Positions 1 through 11,663 of a DNA stretch of 64,000 nt are shown piece after piece. The position numbers and the translations under genes are program-made. Source of the stretch: Combretum micranthum (Eukaryota > Streptophyta > Magnoliopsida > Myrtales > Combretaceae); contig JAMXBD010000579.1 in the NCBI GenBank assembly GCA_024138025.1, positions 434,001 through 498,000 of the forward strand. Reading direction: 5' to 3'. Position 1 is the stretch's first letter, and each line of letters begins with the position of its first letter. The notes below the pieces were generated by a model. That model made no database searches, was not told the DNA's origin, and saw nothing but the letters and a program-made list of their open reading frames with translations.

Positions 1-397
1 TCTCTGCATGACCAAATGTGCCATGATTTTTACATTATGATTTCAGAGACTGCAGTTACATGAATAATTATCCCTTCTTGATATGTCCATAAGATGGAAT
101 TGCATTCTATCTGAAGCGATTAGTGCATGTAACATACCCGTTTTCTTTTAGGATTTTCTGCAAGTGGAGGCAATCAAATACAAGTAGGAACGTTTAGTTT
201 ATGGGTCCACTATAATGCTTAGGAAGAAAAAGTCTTGATGACATAGAAGCATTGCAGGAAAACTGATCTTGTGCATGTGATTTTGAAAACAAGTTTTTTA
301 CATGTTAAATGGCAATTTTTGCAAAATATTGACAACTCATCTCTTTTAATCTTTGCTTGCTTGCCCTATTTGAATAATATTTGTCATTTTCGCAGTG
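1..397. other. upstream non-coding part of the PIF element
   Basis: No coding region is visible. The segment ends in a T-rich tract with an AG at 394-395 directly before the first transposase ATG, which looks like the acceptor of a 5' UTR intron. The 5' terminal inverted repeat expected for the element is not found here, so the element probably starts outside the window. Confidence 0.4.
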
Positions 398-1789
398 ATG
401 GATCAAGTTTGTTTACATGTTGATGATCGACGGAGGAAAATGAAAATCGCTTGTTTTCTTTTAGCTTTAGGTGTGGAATATTGTAACGTTGCTTGCCACA
501 TAATTTCCTTTTTATATGCTTTGGTCTTGCATTCCTACCGACCTCGTGTACGGTCTTATAGTTTGAATTCCTATCAACAGCGTGAATATATTAGGAGACT
601 TGTTCATAGTGATAATGTGACATGTATTGAACAATTGAGATTAGATAGGCATGCTTTTTCAAACTTTGTGAGATGTTAAAGAGCATAGGAGGGTTGAAAT
701 CAACAAGGAATATGCATGTGGATGAGCAAGTTGCAATGTTCTTGCATATACTTGCTCACCATGTGAAGAATAGGGTGATTAAGTATACTTTTAGGAGGTC
801 TGGAGCAACTGTAAGTAAATATTTTCACAGTGTATTGAATGCCACTCTCCGATTGAGCAATCACCTATTGAAGAGGCCTGAACCCATTCCTGAGAACTGT
901 ATCGATGAGCGATGGAAATATTTTAAGGTAAAAAAATCCCATATTGATCATTAAATTCATAAAAATTTAATGAAAAATCATTCTGAACTTTACCCATATT
1001 TTGTCTTTATCTAGAAATGCTTAGGTGCTTTGGATGGAACACATATCCCAATTAAAGTGCCAATGAAAGATAAGCCTCGATATAGGACTTGAAAAAATGA
1101 GATTGCAACTAATGTGTTGGGTGTTTGTACACCAAATATGCTTTTTGTTTATGTGTTGCCTGGGTGGGAGGGCTCTGCTGCTGATAGTAGAATACTTCGG
1201 GATGCAATCACTAGGAGAAATGGCCTTAAAGTACCACAGGGTATGATTTGTTGTAACTCACAAAATTTGAATTTAGTTTTCTTTAAGTAGTGTCTTTATT
1301 AAAACATAATTCACTTCTTCTTTCACTCATATAGGATATTATTATCTGGTTGATGGAGGCTATCCTAATTGTGAGGGATTCTTGGCACCATTTAGGGGTC
1401 AAAGGTATCATTTAAATGAATGGCGCCAAGGTCATCAACCAAGATCTCCTGAGGAATTGTTTAATTTGAGGCATGCATCTGCCCAAAATGTGATTGAGAG
1501 GTGCTTCGGCTTGCTTAAAATGAGATGGAGCATTCTAAGAAGTCCATCATTTTATCCAGCAAAAATTCATAATCGTGTGATACTTGCCTGTTGTTTACTC
1601 CACAATTTCATTAGGACAGAGATGGCCTTTGACCCTCTTGAGGATGGCATGAATTCCATAGAAGAAAATAATGTAGATAATGAAGATGAACTTATTGTAA
1701 CCTTAGGGAGTAATGATGCCTGGACAACTTGGAGACAACAACTGGCAACTCAAATGTTCAATGATTGGAGCGGAGGGAATCATAATTAG
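398..1789 (+). pseudogene. PIF/Harbinger (HARBI1-like) DDE transposase, broken
   Basis: The transposase cuts and pastes the element. Exon 1 (398-927) begins MDQVCLHVDDRRRKMK and has the N-terminal helical region. A 1-base shift near 660-672 splits it, after which MLKSIGGLKSTRNMHVDEQV continues in another frame. The intron at 928-1014 (GT-AG) joins YFK to KCLGALDGTHIPIK, which holds the first catalytic Asp (LDGTH). A TGA at 1090-1092 falls where the family usually has Arg, as expected from a CGA to TGA change. A second intron at 1241-1334 joins KVPQ to GYYYLVDGGYPNCEGF, with the second Asp. The last exon ends with NVIERCFGLLKMRWSIL, which carries the catalytic Glu. The D-D-E residues survive, but one frameshift and one stop make this copy non-functional as read. 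Confidence 0.85.
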
Positions 1790-2015
1790 AATAGATATAA
1801 GTGAAATTCTAAGCTATGTTTAATTTCATTGTACATTCTTTTGGGTGTATTTTTGTTCTATATGACTTTTATGATTTGTCAATTGAAAGTATGAAATTCA
1901 AATCTTCATGTTATGTTGTTTTCTTTTATTGCAATTTATCATATTGCTATTCTTATATTATCATGTTTTTTTTTTTTTTTTTTTTTTTGCGGATATCTAA
2001 TTTATATTGAAGACA

Positions 2016-3151
2016 ATGGAAGCTAAAGTAACAAAGGGTATAAAAAGAAAGTGGATAGTTATTGAAGACAATGCACTGGTTGAGTGTATGGTAGAATTGT
2101 ACAACAATGGAACACATAATGTTGACACTGGCTTTAGGAGTGGATATCTCAATGAATTAGAGAGGACGCTTCTCATCAAGTTACCTAATTGTGGTTTGAA
2201 AGCAAAACCACATATTGAATCACGCATTAGAACCTTGAAGAAAGATTGGAGTATAGTTTATGATATGGTCTATGGGAAAACAACTAGTGGGTTTGGATGG
2301 GATCCGATCCGGAAGATAGTGATTGTTGAGAAGCAAGTATGGGATGCATACTTACTGGTATGTAAACTCACTTCTCTAATATTATATTATGTAGAGATGG
2401 TGAGGATTTGATGTTGTCTTGTAATTGTGTTTTTGTATTTATCATACATTACAATCTAGGAGTACACTAATTTTATCATATCATTATTTCTGAATATAAT
2501 GTGATTTACACTTCTATTTTTTGAATCCATAAACGAAATTCATTATTTATTATCAATGGTTGGAGGAATATAATGTGATTTGCACTTATATTTTTTGTTT
2601 TATTTGCAGAGCCATAGAGATGCTGCTGTTTTTATGAATAGGAGCTTCCCTTACCTAGAAGAGCTCTCTATGATATATGGAAAAGATCGGGCCACGGGTC
2701 AAGATGCACAAACTGCTGAGGATGTCATTGAAGAGCTGAATAGAGAAGAAGCAACTATACAGGATGTTGCAGATGAGTTGCCAATGAGAGGTGAAGAAGA
2801 CGATCACTCATCTCATCATAGTGTTACTCATTCTAGTACAAAAAGGAAACGAAGCTTGTTTAGAGATGGAGCAATATCTGAGCTATCATCTGTTATTAAA
2901 AGCTTTGAGACTGGCATGAGGGATATGAAGAAGAGTATTGATCGTGCTGTGAAGCGTTTGTCAGTTGATGAAGGAAGAAGGGAAGTAAAAAGATTAAACA
3001 AATTTCTTCGAACAATTGAGGGTTAACACAACAAGAGTTGAAAGCTGCTTTGATCAAGTTGCCTAAGCAGAAGGATAATTTAGCTGTGCTTTATGAACTT
3101 GAATCAAAAGATCGTTTGGATTATGTTAGGGACATTTTGGAGTCCACATAA
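2016..3151 (+). pseudogene. PIF-element Myb/SANT-like DNA-binding protein, one frameshift
   Basis: This is the companion protein of PIF/Harbinger elements, which helps the transposase bind DNA. Exon 1 (ATG 2016 to 2357) holds a Myb/SANT-like domain with the trihelix-type residues KRKWIVIEDNALVECMVELY and later SRIRTLKKDWSIVYDM. A GTATGT donor at 2358 and an AG at 2608-2609 define a 252-bp intron; exon 2 resumes in phase with SHRDAAVFMNRSFPYLEEL and GKDRATG. A Ser/His-rich acidic linker, a KRKR basic patch and a C-terminal helical part follow. A one-base loss in the GGG run at 3020-3022 creates a stop at 3024. In the shifted frame the protein continues with TQQELKAALIKLPKQK and YELESKDRLDYVRDILEST to a TAA at 3149-3151. 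An earlier TTG at 2007 is unlikely to be the start. Confidence 0.82.
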
Positions 3152-3690
3152 TGTCAATTGGATTACGGTAGGTTACTTTTGATCACCTTAGTCACATTTT
3201 AGAGTCCACATAGTGTGGGAACTCATGAATTGGATTATGTTGGGTTGCTTTTGGATACTTACTTTTATCAATCCTTTTTTGATATGTTGATGCTTTTGAA
3301 TACATTTTATGATATGCTATAGCGAATGAAGTTGCACTATTGTATAAATCATTTTTCATCATATTATTGATGAGATTAAATTTTTAGCTTGTTGGAATTA
3401 AAATTCAGGTTATTTGTTAATATTCTCGTGTTTATATTGATAACATCATTTTTAACTTTGTACTTTCCTTTGTTTCATGTAATATCTATACCATATATAA
3501 TATAATATTCTATTAATATAATAATGAAATTAAATTTTCTATTAATATATATAGAATCTGTTTTACATATAATAATATATTATATATTTATAAATATATT
3601 AATATTAAATATATATTAATATATAAATATATGTTTAATTATACATCTTGTAAAATATAAATTAATACATCTTTAAAGACAAGGGCATTT
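3152..3690. other. AT-rich non-coding DNA in the PIF element
   Basis: Mostly TATA/ATAT-type low-complexity sequence after the Myb-like gene, densest around 3485-3660. No gene is seen. Confidence 0.5.
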
Positions 3691-3831
3691 TTGGTATTTT
3701 TCTTATCAATTCATGAGCTATTCATTGTTTTAATTCAATCAAGTGAACAATGTATTAGCAATTCATTACATCCAAGTGAACAACATCATACATATTCACA
3801 ACATATTACATCCTTATGCAATTCATTAGGA

Positions 3832-3880
3832 ATGGCTATTCATTACATTACTATTCCATTCAATGAAGTGAACGGCCCGT
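3832..3880 (-). repeat. probable 3' terminal inverted repeat of the PIF element
   Basis: Read on the minus strand it begins ACGGGCCGTTCACTTCATTG and goes on to ATGGAATAG-type sequence. The GC-rich tip followed by GGAATG motifs is typical of PIF/Tourist termini. A TTA follows at 3881-3883. The partner repeat is missing from the window, so this rests on similarity of form only. Confidence 0.5.
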
Positions 3881-4012
3881 TTATGTTCAAAGTAGTGAAT
3901 ATGCTGGATTAATCGACAAAAAGGAAAAATAACATACTTCACAATGGAGCAAGCATCTGGTTTTTAGCTAGGTGTCCATGTTTACGCTAGTATGTTTGCT
4001 TGGTTCTTCCTC

Positions 4013-4020
4013 TATAAAAA
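4013..4020 (+). promoter_or_regulatory. candidate TATA box of the ACD6-like gene
   Basis: TATAAAAA lies 159 bp before the ATG at 4179, a normal spacing for a plant promoter with a 5' UTR of about 130 nt. It is about 130 bp downstream of the proposed end of the PIF element, so the element may supply upstream promoter sequence. Motif only; no transcript evidence. Confidence 0.4.
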
Positions 4021-4178
4021 CACGATGTATTTAATTTTGTTGTTTTAATGAGAATATAGCACCCTCGTCCATTAAAGTTCCAAACTTGCATATTGTTATC
4101 CTCTTAGGTTTTTCATCTTATTTCTGTTGCACCCTGCATATTTTTTGGTAGGAAGTCAAAACTCCTTCGATTATTAAA

Positions 4179-4830
4179 ATGGAACATGCCCGGGTCAATG
4201 CAGCCAGGGAAGTAGCGATACAGAGCAAAGGCATGGAAGCTATTCTGTTCAATGCAGCCAGAAAAGGAAATATTAAAACCATAAGAGAAAACATAACTCA
4301 AGGCCAGGCACAAACAACTCCCACAGGGAAGACAATTCTTCACATAGCATCTGAGTTTGGCAAACATAAGGGTGTGGAGGAGATACTGCAGCTGGATTCC
4401 GATTTGCTCTTCCATGTTGACAGGCAAGGAGACACGGCGCTCCATGTTGCCGCTAGGAGTGGGCATCATAGAGCAGCCAAAGCACTAATTCAAGCAGCCA
4501 AAACAATGGATCCTGACATCGAGTTAGGAAATCTTACAACTGTTAAGGAATTTATCAGGATGATCAACAAGAAGGATAACACTGCCTTGCATGAAGCCGT
4601 GGATGTGAAACGTCAGAATCACTCTAAAATTATCGTCCAATTATTAGTAGAAGAATATCCCGAGCATGAATATCTCCCTAATAAGCGTAGCGAGACTCCA
4701 CTCTACGTAGCTGCAGAGAGAGGGCATGAGGACTCGGCTCTTTCAATTCTTCGAGGCAACAGCTCCACACGGCACGATGGTCCCCTCGGACGAACAAATT
4801 TACACGGTGCTATAATATCAGACCTCGAAG
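4179..4830 (+). CDS. ACD6-like ankyrin/PGG protein, exon 1
   Basis: First exon of an ankyrin-repeat membrane protein of the ACCELERATED CELL DEATH 6 type, a plant family linked to defence and cell-death control at membranes. The ATG at 4179 is the first in frame and starts MEHARVNAAREVAIQSKGME. ALFNAA-like residues (LFNAARKGNIKTI) begin the repeat region. Ankyrin units can be seen at KTILHIASEFGKHKGVEEIL, GDTALHVAARSGHHRAAKAL, DNTALHEAVDVKRQNH, ETPLYVAAERGHEDSALSIL and GRTNLHGAI. The exon ends at GAAG|GTACAA; reading past the donor gives a stop at 4853. Its last base (phase 1) joins the exon at 11664 to make Gly and continue an ankyrin unit. The exact paralogue cannot be told from sequence alone. 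Confidence 0.85.
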
Positions 4831-4969
4831 GTACAATGACGTTTCTCCATTCTTGACCATCCAGTCCTCAAAATCTAATTGAACCCTTCCCTTAATATCA
4901 TTGATCATCCATTATCGATTTTTGGTCCGTTTAAGTAAAAGTTTTTTTGCTGTTGGTTAATTGTTTCGA

Positions 4970-5550
4970 TTGCAGCAAAGTGTCAACTTTATCATCTATT
5001 ATCAATTTTTTTTCCAAATTTGGCCAAATAGCTGTAAACTTTTTCGATTATGTTAAATGCCAAATTTATCATTTAATACTATATTTTTATGTATTCTGAT
5101 AAAATGGTAGTATATTTAATAAAAACTTGTTAGATTGATTTTTTATTTTACTTATTTTTACTATTACAATGAGATAGGGAAGATTCAAACAATCAAACCT
5201 GGTATATCTTACTTAAAAGATCAATGATAATAGTATTAGACTACAATGCCACTAACAACTTATTAGATTAACGAAAATGTCCAATTTATCATCTCTTTAG
5301 CAAACTTTTCGTCTAATTTGTAATACGATTTTATATTGGGTAAACTTGTTGGATTGTAGTTAAATGTCAAATTTATAATATCATTTTTTTTGTTCTAATT
5401 TGGTAAAATGATTGCATATATATTTTTGGTAAGTATTAAATTGTCAATTTTATTATGTATTATCAAATTTTTGTTGAATTTGGTAAAATAGTGTATATTT
5501 TGTGAACTTCTTTTAATATGGTAAATGTCAAAATTTATCATTTAGGTGAT
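4970..5550. repeat. diverged tandem repeat, about 100-bp units
   Basis: Loose copies of a unit reading roughly 'TCAAATTTATCAT...TATCAATTTTT...AATTTGGTAAAATAG...' recur at about 4978, 5070, 5280, 5370 and 5450. The copy at about 5455-5545 is nearly repeated at 6868-6960, on the far side of the LTR-like block, so that block seems to have inserted into this array. Confidence 0.5.
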
Positions 5551-5569
5551 TAAGAGTAGAAAAGATAGA

Positions 5570-6775
5570 GACTGGCTCTGATGCCAAATGAAAACGCATA
5601 AAGAATACTCAAGAGAAGGGGCGGCCGGCGAGGGAGGAGGGGAGTGAATTGAGTATTAGCCCTAAAAAGCCCAAATAATTAATTTTAATTCAGCATATCA
5701 AAGATAACTTTAAATACAACAGACAAACAACAACATAAATAATGTGGAATTTAAATGAGATAGGGATAGAGAAAATTAAGCCAAATATAACGTGGAGTTC
5801 GGCCCACTGCCTACTCTCTACGGTTCACTAATTCCTCAACCGAGGTCTTCACCGCCACTTTTCATTAATCTAAAAAATACGCTCAAGATGAGTAGATAGA
5901 ATATACATGAAATAAAGTATTTATTTTCTCTCTCTAGTTGCTCTTAGATGAATAATAAGGATAAGAACAGAGCATTAGAAAATATTTTTCTCTCTCTTTG
6001 ATTTGCAAATTAATTTGTAAGAGAATAAGAAAATAAAAGATTTTGTTTGATCGCAATAAAGCACTTTAAAAACTTTGGCACTTCGCTTCTTATTTAATCT
6101 CCCTAGGACAGTATATATATAGCCTTCAAAAATTCAAATATCCATTAGAGACAACGTCTCTAAGCTGCCAAGTATTTAATGTGCTTTAACAGCTCTTTCT
6201 TACCACATTAGCTCCAGTATTTAAACTGTTGTGCCCTAAAGACTTGTCGTGCCTTAGCATGTCATGCCTCAAACTTGCCCTCGACAAGCCTTTCCTCACG
6301 CACACTTCATTCGAGCTTTAAATTCAAATTTTCGCGTCCTAAACTTTAGTAAGTCGAGTCCATGACGTGATTCGCGACCATTGCTATGTAATTTTAAGTT
6401 TTGTCGAGTCTCAGTTTTGAACTTGTCGTGCCATAACTCTTCAAAAAATCGAGTCTTCGACATGACCCTTTGACTAAGTCTGTTCATTTCTTTAGCTTGT
6501 CGCACTTGAGATTTGAACTTGTCGCACCTTGAATAATTAACTTATCTAGCCCTTGACTAATCCCTCGACCATTGATTCCGCATTTTTGAGCTTGTTGAAC
6601 TTTCGTCTTAGATTTGTCGTGCCTTAGTAAATGAACTAGTCTTACACTCAACATGACCCTCAATCCAAGACTATTCATCACTAACTTGTTCTTGCTAAAA
6701 TATCTGCACAAATTCCACAAAACACGTAACATGCACACACACACACACGTATATATATATATATATATATACACT
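5570..6775 (-). mobile_element. LTR fragment with degenerate primer-binding site (minus strand)
   Basis: On the minus strand TTTGGCATCAGAGCCA (about 5572-5588) is one base from the plant initiator-tRNA-Met primer site TTTGGTATCAGAGCCA. It follows a boundary ending TTTTCA, so the LTR would occupy 5589 up to about 6775 with its 5' end on the right. The block includes a 'TTCGGCCCACTGCCTAC' phrase common in plant Copia/TRIM LTRs and a run of diverged 'CTTGTCGTGCC' repeats at 6240-6640. No coding part is left, so it is a partial or recombined element. The right end is uncertain. Confidence 0.45.
6731..6771. repeat. (CA)n-(TA)n microsatellite
   Basis: An uninterrupted CA run is followed by a TA run. 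Confidence 0.85.
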
Positions 6776-6867
6776 TGACTAATTAAGTTTAGTTTACAAT
6801 GATTGAATAGTTAATTATGTATTATATTATCTCATCAAAATCTATATTAATCATACAAGTTCAACAT

Positions 6868-7060
6868 CATGTATTATCAAATTTTTGTCTAATTTGGTAA
6901 AATAGTGCATATTTTGTAACTTTTAATATGGTAAATGTCAAAATTTATCAATTTATTATTTTTTCTTCTAATTTAGTAGAAGTGTTCCATGTAAACTTAT
7001 TTCATTATGGTATACGTCAAATTTATTAACTAGTTACCTAACCTTTTTGTTAATTTGATA
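6868..7060. repeat. continuation of the diverged tandem repeat
   Basis: Holds the same 'GTATTATCAAATTTTTGT' and 'AATATGGTAAATGTCAAAAT' segments as 5455-5545. It is probably the part of the array displaced by the LTR-like insertion. Confidence 0.5.
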
Positions 7061-7904
7061 TAAGTGTTCTATACATTTGCTGTTAAAGAAAGAGTTCATA
7101 TTAGTCGATCTATATAGTGCATCTTGGGACAAGGTCTTTCGTCAATACATTGTCGGTGTTGTATCGCTTGAGACTATAACTTTTCATTGAAAGTTTGCAT
7201 TTTGACTATTTTTTAGCTATAAACCATCGTATGGTTATAAATAGTTTATCATTATTTTCTGCAACGTTAAGTTTTATCATTTATTTTCTTTCAAATTAGT
7301 TTAATTTGATTCACTGAGATGGGCTGAAATAAATTCATTAAGATGATATTGTATGTAATTTTCATGCCACATATCTATATTGGGTAAGGGACAAAAGAAA
7401 AATTGTCATTTTCAAATATAAAAGAACTTAGAAATTCAAATTTTTGAAAAATAATCACAATTTTATGGCATTTAAAATCTTATATTGAAAACATGATACT
7501 TAGTAAAGTGAAATCATGTTTTGAAGATACTATTTGCAAATTCTTAAAAATCTTGTTTTAAAAACAAGGTTTCTTAGTAAAATGAAATCGTGTTTCAAGA
7601 TATTATTTTTCAAAAGGTTCCACCCCCAATTTCCTATTTATATTTGGCAATTTTTGTTTGTTGTATTAATATAGGTCATTATTAATAGATTTAGTTACAT
7701 CACCTGTGACAACAAACCGCTTTCATCCCATTTTGATGAAATTGATAAACGAGATCGATTATAAAAGTTGTAATGATAGCGATATTTTAAACATAAATTT
7801 CTTTGTAAATTCCACCAAGTTCAATCGATCAATTAAGGCATCTATGAAATGAACACTTCTATAAATTGACCCTGGAATAGATTAAGATATGCGTTATTAT
7901 TGCA

Positions 7905-8835
7905 TTTTGCACTTGAACTTTTTCCAAATGTACAACTAATAATTTAACATTTAAAATAATCAATTTAATACCTTATCAAATTAAATTTTCGTGTTAATTT
8001 TATACTATCTCGGGTAGTAGAGTTAAATAGAGAATAGGCAAATTTACTAGTGGCAAATTTGCTTCCAGCAATGTCACTTGCTTACTTATTCAATTTTTTA
8101 GTTTTTTTTTATTAATTACTTAACATGTGTCACTTTTTCATCGCTGAAAGTGCTACCTCAACATATGGAATTAACACTACCATGGGAATAAAGTAGACGC
8201 TATTTGTTGAGTTGAACTCCCTATTAATGGAGGAGTTACTAATGTCAAGTAGCTAATAAAAAACTATAAAATTAGATAATTAAGGAAGCAAATTAACACA
8301 CATATTGTCTAATTAATTTAATACCTAATTAAAGTTTTCATATTCTTTAGTATTACATCAACTAATAGAGTTGACTCCATTTGCTGAGCTAACTCTTCCA
8401 GTGAATAAGAAAGTGACACGTTAAATAGCCAATAAAAAAAACTATAGAATTAGATGATTGAACAGGTGGATTAACACAACATATTAAAGTTTCTAATGTC
8501 AAGTAACTAATAAAAACTATAAAATTAGATAATTAAGGAAGCGAATTAACACACATATTATCTATTAGGCAATTAAGTAATCAGATTAACTCCTAGAAAC
8601 TTTAATATGTTGTGTTAATCCACCTATTCAATCAACTAATTTTATAGTTTTTTTATTGGCTATTTAACACGTGTCACTTTCTTATTCAGCGGAAGTGTTA
8701 GCTTATCAAATGGAGTCAACTCTATTAGTTGATGAATACTAATGAATATGAAAACTTTAATTAGGTATTAAATTAATTATTTTAAAATTTAGGTTGTTGA
8801 TTGTACATTTTGGAAAAGTCCATATACCAAATACG
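7905..8835. repeat. long foldback (inverted-repeat) element
   Basis: Outer arms at about 7910-7975 and 8765-8828 are reverse complements (for example AATGTACAACTAATAATTTA against its partner). Inner arms of about 175 bp at 8318-8491 and 8597-8772 also pair: ACTAATAGAGTTGACTCCAT on the left occurs reversed on the right. A direct duplication (about 8232-8310 and 8489-8563, sharing AAAATTAGATAATTAAGGAA) lies between. It has no coding capacity. The structure fits a foldback or Mutator-like MITE with a secondary internal rearrangement. Confidence 0.65.
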
Positions 8836-10098
8836 ACTTTAATCCTATTGAAATATTGAGAATTTATTAATACCAAACCCCTAATGCTATGTCATACTAA
8901 ATGCTAAAGTTGCCATTAGAACTGCCATAACTCTTATGCCCAAGATAAGTCATAGTCCATGCTATCATAGTGGATTTGAACTCCTAATGTCATGGATATA
9001 AAAGTAGATGCTTAACTACAGCATCACACTTAATTTCATGTCAAGTTTTCTTTTTATAATATACACATAACATATTTAAAAAAAGATCTTTAAAAATTAC
9101 TTTTTCCCGAGTTTGGAGGGTTGGGGCCCCATCCTTCCCCCTAAATCTGCCCTTGGTCTACTACCTTGAGGCTTGATAACCCATTGATAACATCTTTTCG
9201 GGTGTTTGGACTTGTATTAGTCACAATTGCATAGTATCTACAATCCCATCAATACCTAACTTAAAAGTCACATCACTCTATGAGTCTCCCCATAGTAAGT
9301 TAAGTGACCTTTTGTCTATGAGATGCTTATTAGAATTTGTTATTGATCAATACGATACAATTTATTTAATTTCTAAGTTTACAAGCATAGTTGGTAAACA
9401 TATTGTAGCCCATTACTAGACTGAGCTTACAGATCCTTTTGTAAATCCAACGTGATCAACAACTATTAGATTATACATAAAAATTAAAATTCAAGCCCTA
9501 AATTTACACAGTAATTATTTTATTAGGGTCACCAAAGGAATAGATAAGGTTGTTTGATTGGAGAAAAAATGTTTGAAATGATCAATTGCTAGAGGGAAGG
9601 GGTGGTCGATTGATCTATTCGAGCGAGCCCCAAAACTCTTCGCAATATAGGGAACTTAGTAACCTTGAATCCACACCGAACTCTTAATTTCACTCATGTG
9701 TATTTGTTTTTCCTTTACAGTTTATGTAAAATAAGGTGTGGAAAAAAATAAGTCGGTCAGCCTTTTCAATAGAAGAAATGAGCGACTTTTACCATAATAT
9801 CATTCATTTCAAAATAATTATTGAGGTGTTCCACAGATATAAGGAATACACAAACTCTTTCTTTCTTCTTTGCGAAGAAGTGAACAATGAAAAAGTCTTA
9901 TGGCGTTGCCAAATGTGAGTAAGGGGAAATATAGAAAAATAAGGAAAGTAGTATGATAGTCGTCAAATTTAATTTTATGTCTTCTTTATTTCTTGGACAT
10001 AGGTTATATTAGTAAGGAAAAAGCTCTTAAAATTTTTTTAAAAATCTATAATGTCCCATTATGTAATATTTTTATCATAAGAGGTTTTGAAGTGTGAA

Positions 10099-10983
10099 TA
10101 GGGGTGTGTGTGGTGCGGTTTAATTGGTTGGTTTGGTTTGGTTTGGTTTGCTCTTGAACTGAAGCACACCACATATTACTGTTCGGATTTTCTTTTAAAT
10201 TCAAACATAACCATACGATTTAGTTCATAATTTTTTTGAATTGAAATAAAAATGGTTTTATATGGTTTGGTTTGTGATTTGAACTATTTTTATTCTTAAA
10301 ACAAAAATACTTTCTATATAAAAACTTCAATTACATATTTCTTATCACCAATACACATATAAACAATATTTTAAAATTAATTGTTTGTCCAAATAAACAT
10401 GTAAAGCTTATAGTCGGGGAGAGGTTTTATTCATCATAAATTATAATCATACACTAGTCTTATTCTCTTAAACTATAATGATATAATAGACTCTATCCTT
10501 GTATGAGACACAAATTTTAATCCATTGTATACTTTTAGTTAATACATTATCACTTAGATAAACCAATGATGAACTAAGTAATAAAAATGGATTAATTAAT
10601 AAGACAAAAAAAAAAAAAGAATTTTAAGATTTCGAAACACTAGAGGCTAAATTCTAAAATCTATTTTATTCATAGACACGCAACAATAATCGAAATATGA
10701 TATGTTTAATCTAATTTCATTATCATGAATGATACAAATCTAGATAAAAGAAATTTAAAACTTAATTAATTTTTAATAACAAGTAAAAGAAGAAATAATG
10801 CGTTTGATTTTTTTTTTTCGATATGTAAAATGGTTCGGTTCAGTTAAGGATCTTGAGAAGAATTGCAAACCATTTGCTCTTCACTAAACTAAATTGCGAA
10901 CCAAATTGTTTAAAAAAAGAATCGAAACTTCAATGCAATGTGGCCTTGGTTCACAATTTAGTTGGTTTTTATGCACAGTCCTA
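10099..10983. mobile_element. hAT-like MITE
   Basis: Starts TAGGGGTGTGTG and ends TGCACAGTCCTA, a variant of the TAGGGGTGTGCA termini of plant hAT MITEs. 'GGTTTGGTTTGG' motifs lie inside the left end and their counterparts inside the right. Flanks AGTGTGAA (10091-10098) and ATTGTGAG (10984-10991) agree at 6 of 8 positions, as expected for an aged 8-bp target duplication. It has no transposase. Confidence 0.55.
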
Positions 10984-11663
10984 ATTGTGAGTATAGATAT
11001 CAGAAATAAAACTCTAGGAAATAGAAAGTTTGTGAAAATATAAATGTCTATTTTGTTAAATCTTACGAATTATTTTGGTATCTTATATGAATTAAAAAGT
11101 ACTAACAAATGCTACATCAACGTTGTATGTATAAAATTAACAATATTAAATCATTAAAATTTAATTATAATTTTTTTTAATCTTTTATCATAAATTATTA
11201 AAATATTTGACTGTAAAAGATTTATCTAGATTTTTAGTTCAATATAAAATGTTATTTATATGAAATAATTTGTTTGCTTGTCTTACTCTAAATTCTAATG
11301 CAAAGTTTTGGAAGAGAAAAGAAAAGGAAGAGTAATTATTGTTTAAAAAATGATTTATAGGCGTTGTGGAGGGAGTAGTTATATTATTTTAAAAAAAAAA
11401 GGAGTTATAGCTTTATGGTAACTATATTGGTAACTATATTATAAGTTAATAAAATAAAATATATAGAGGTATTAAAGACGCCAAAGTGACGTCTTTCAAT
11501 TGATGTTTTAAGGGTAATTTTCTCCACTTCTCTGAACATTTGCTGTAAGACCTTGCCATATCCACTTTTTTCATTTGGTCATTTTATTATACATCAACGC
11601 TTTTGGGGATTATCTCAAAATTTTGATGCAAGCAATTGTTTCTTCTCCAAATTAATCAAGCAG

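Larger units (their letters stand above)
1..3880 (+). mobile_element. PIF/Harbinger DNA transposon, two genes, 5' end off-window
   Basis: This stretch carries the two proteins typical of plant PIF/Harbinger elements on the same strand: a DDE transposase (398-1789) and a Myb/SANT-like DNA-binding protein (2016-3151). Between 3152 and about 3690 it is very AT-rich non-coding DNA. The 3' end is proposed at 3880: reverse-complemented, 3832-3880 starts with ACGGGCCGTTCACTTC followed by a GGAATGGAATG-like stretch, a form common to PIF termini, and it is followed by TTA (3881-3883), the usual 3-bp target. The matching 5' terminus was not found. Both genes have breaks, so this copy is probably immobile unless those breaks are sequencing errors. 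Family assignment is firm; the exact end is inference. Confidence 0.72.
4831..11663 (+). other. intron 1 of the ACD6-like gene (6.8 kb), repeat-filled
   Basis: GT at 4831 and AG at 11662-11663, with matching phase across the join, define it. It contains diverged tandem repeats (4970-5550, 6868-7060), an LTR/PBS fragment (5570-6775), a long foldback repeat (about 7905-8830) and a hAT-like MITE (10099-10983). The remaining stretches (7060-7900, 8830-10090, 10990-11640) are AT-rich with no gene that I can see. Genes of this family usually have far shorter introns. Confidence 0.7.

Noticed and set aside
11636..11663. Start of a separate ankyrin gene at 11636
   Set aside because: The segment before 11664 is intronic, the acceptor joins exon 1 in phase, and a stand-alone protein would lack both the N-terminal repeats and the membrane domain.
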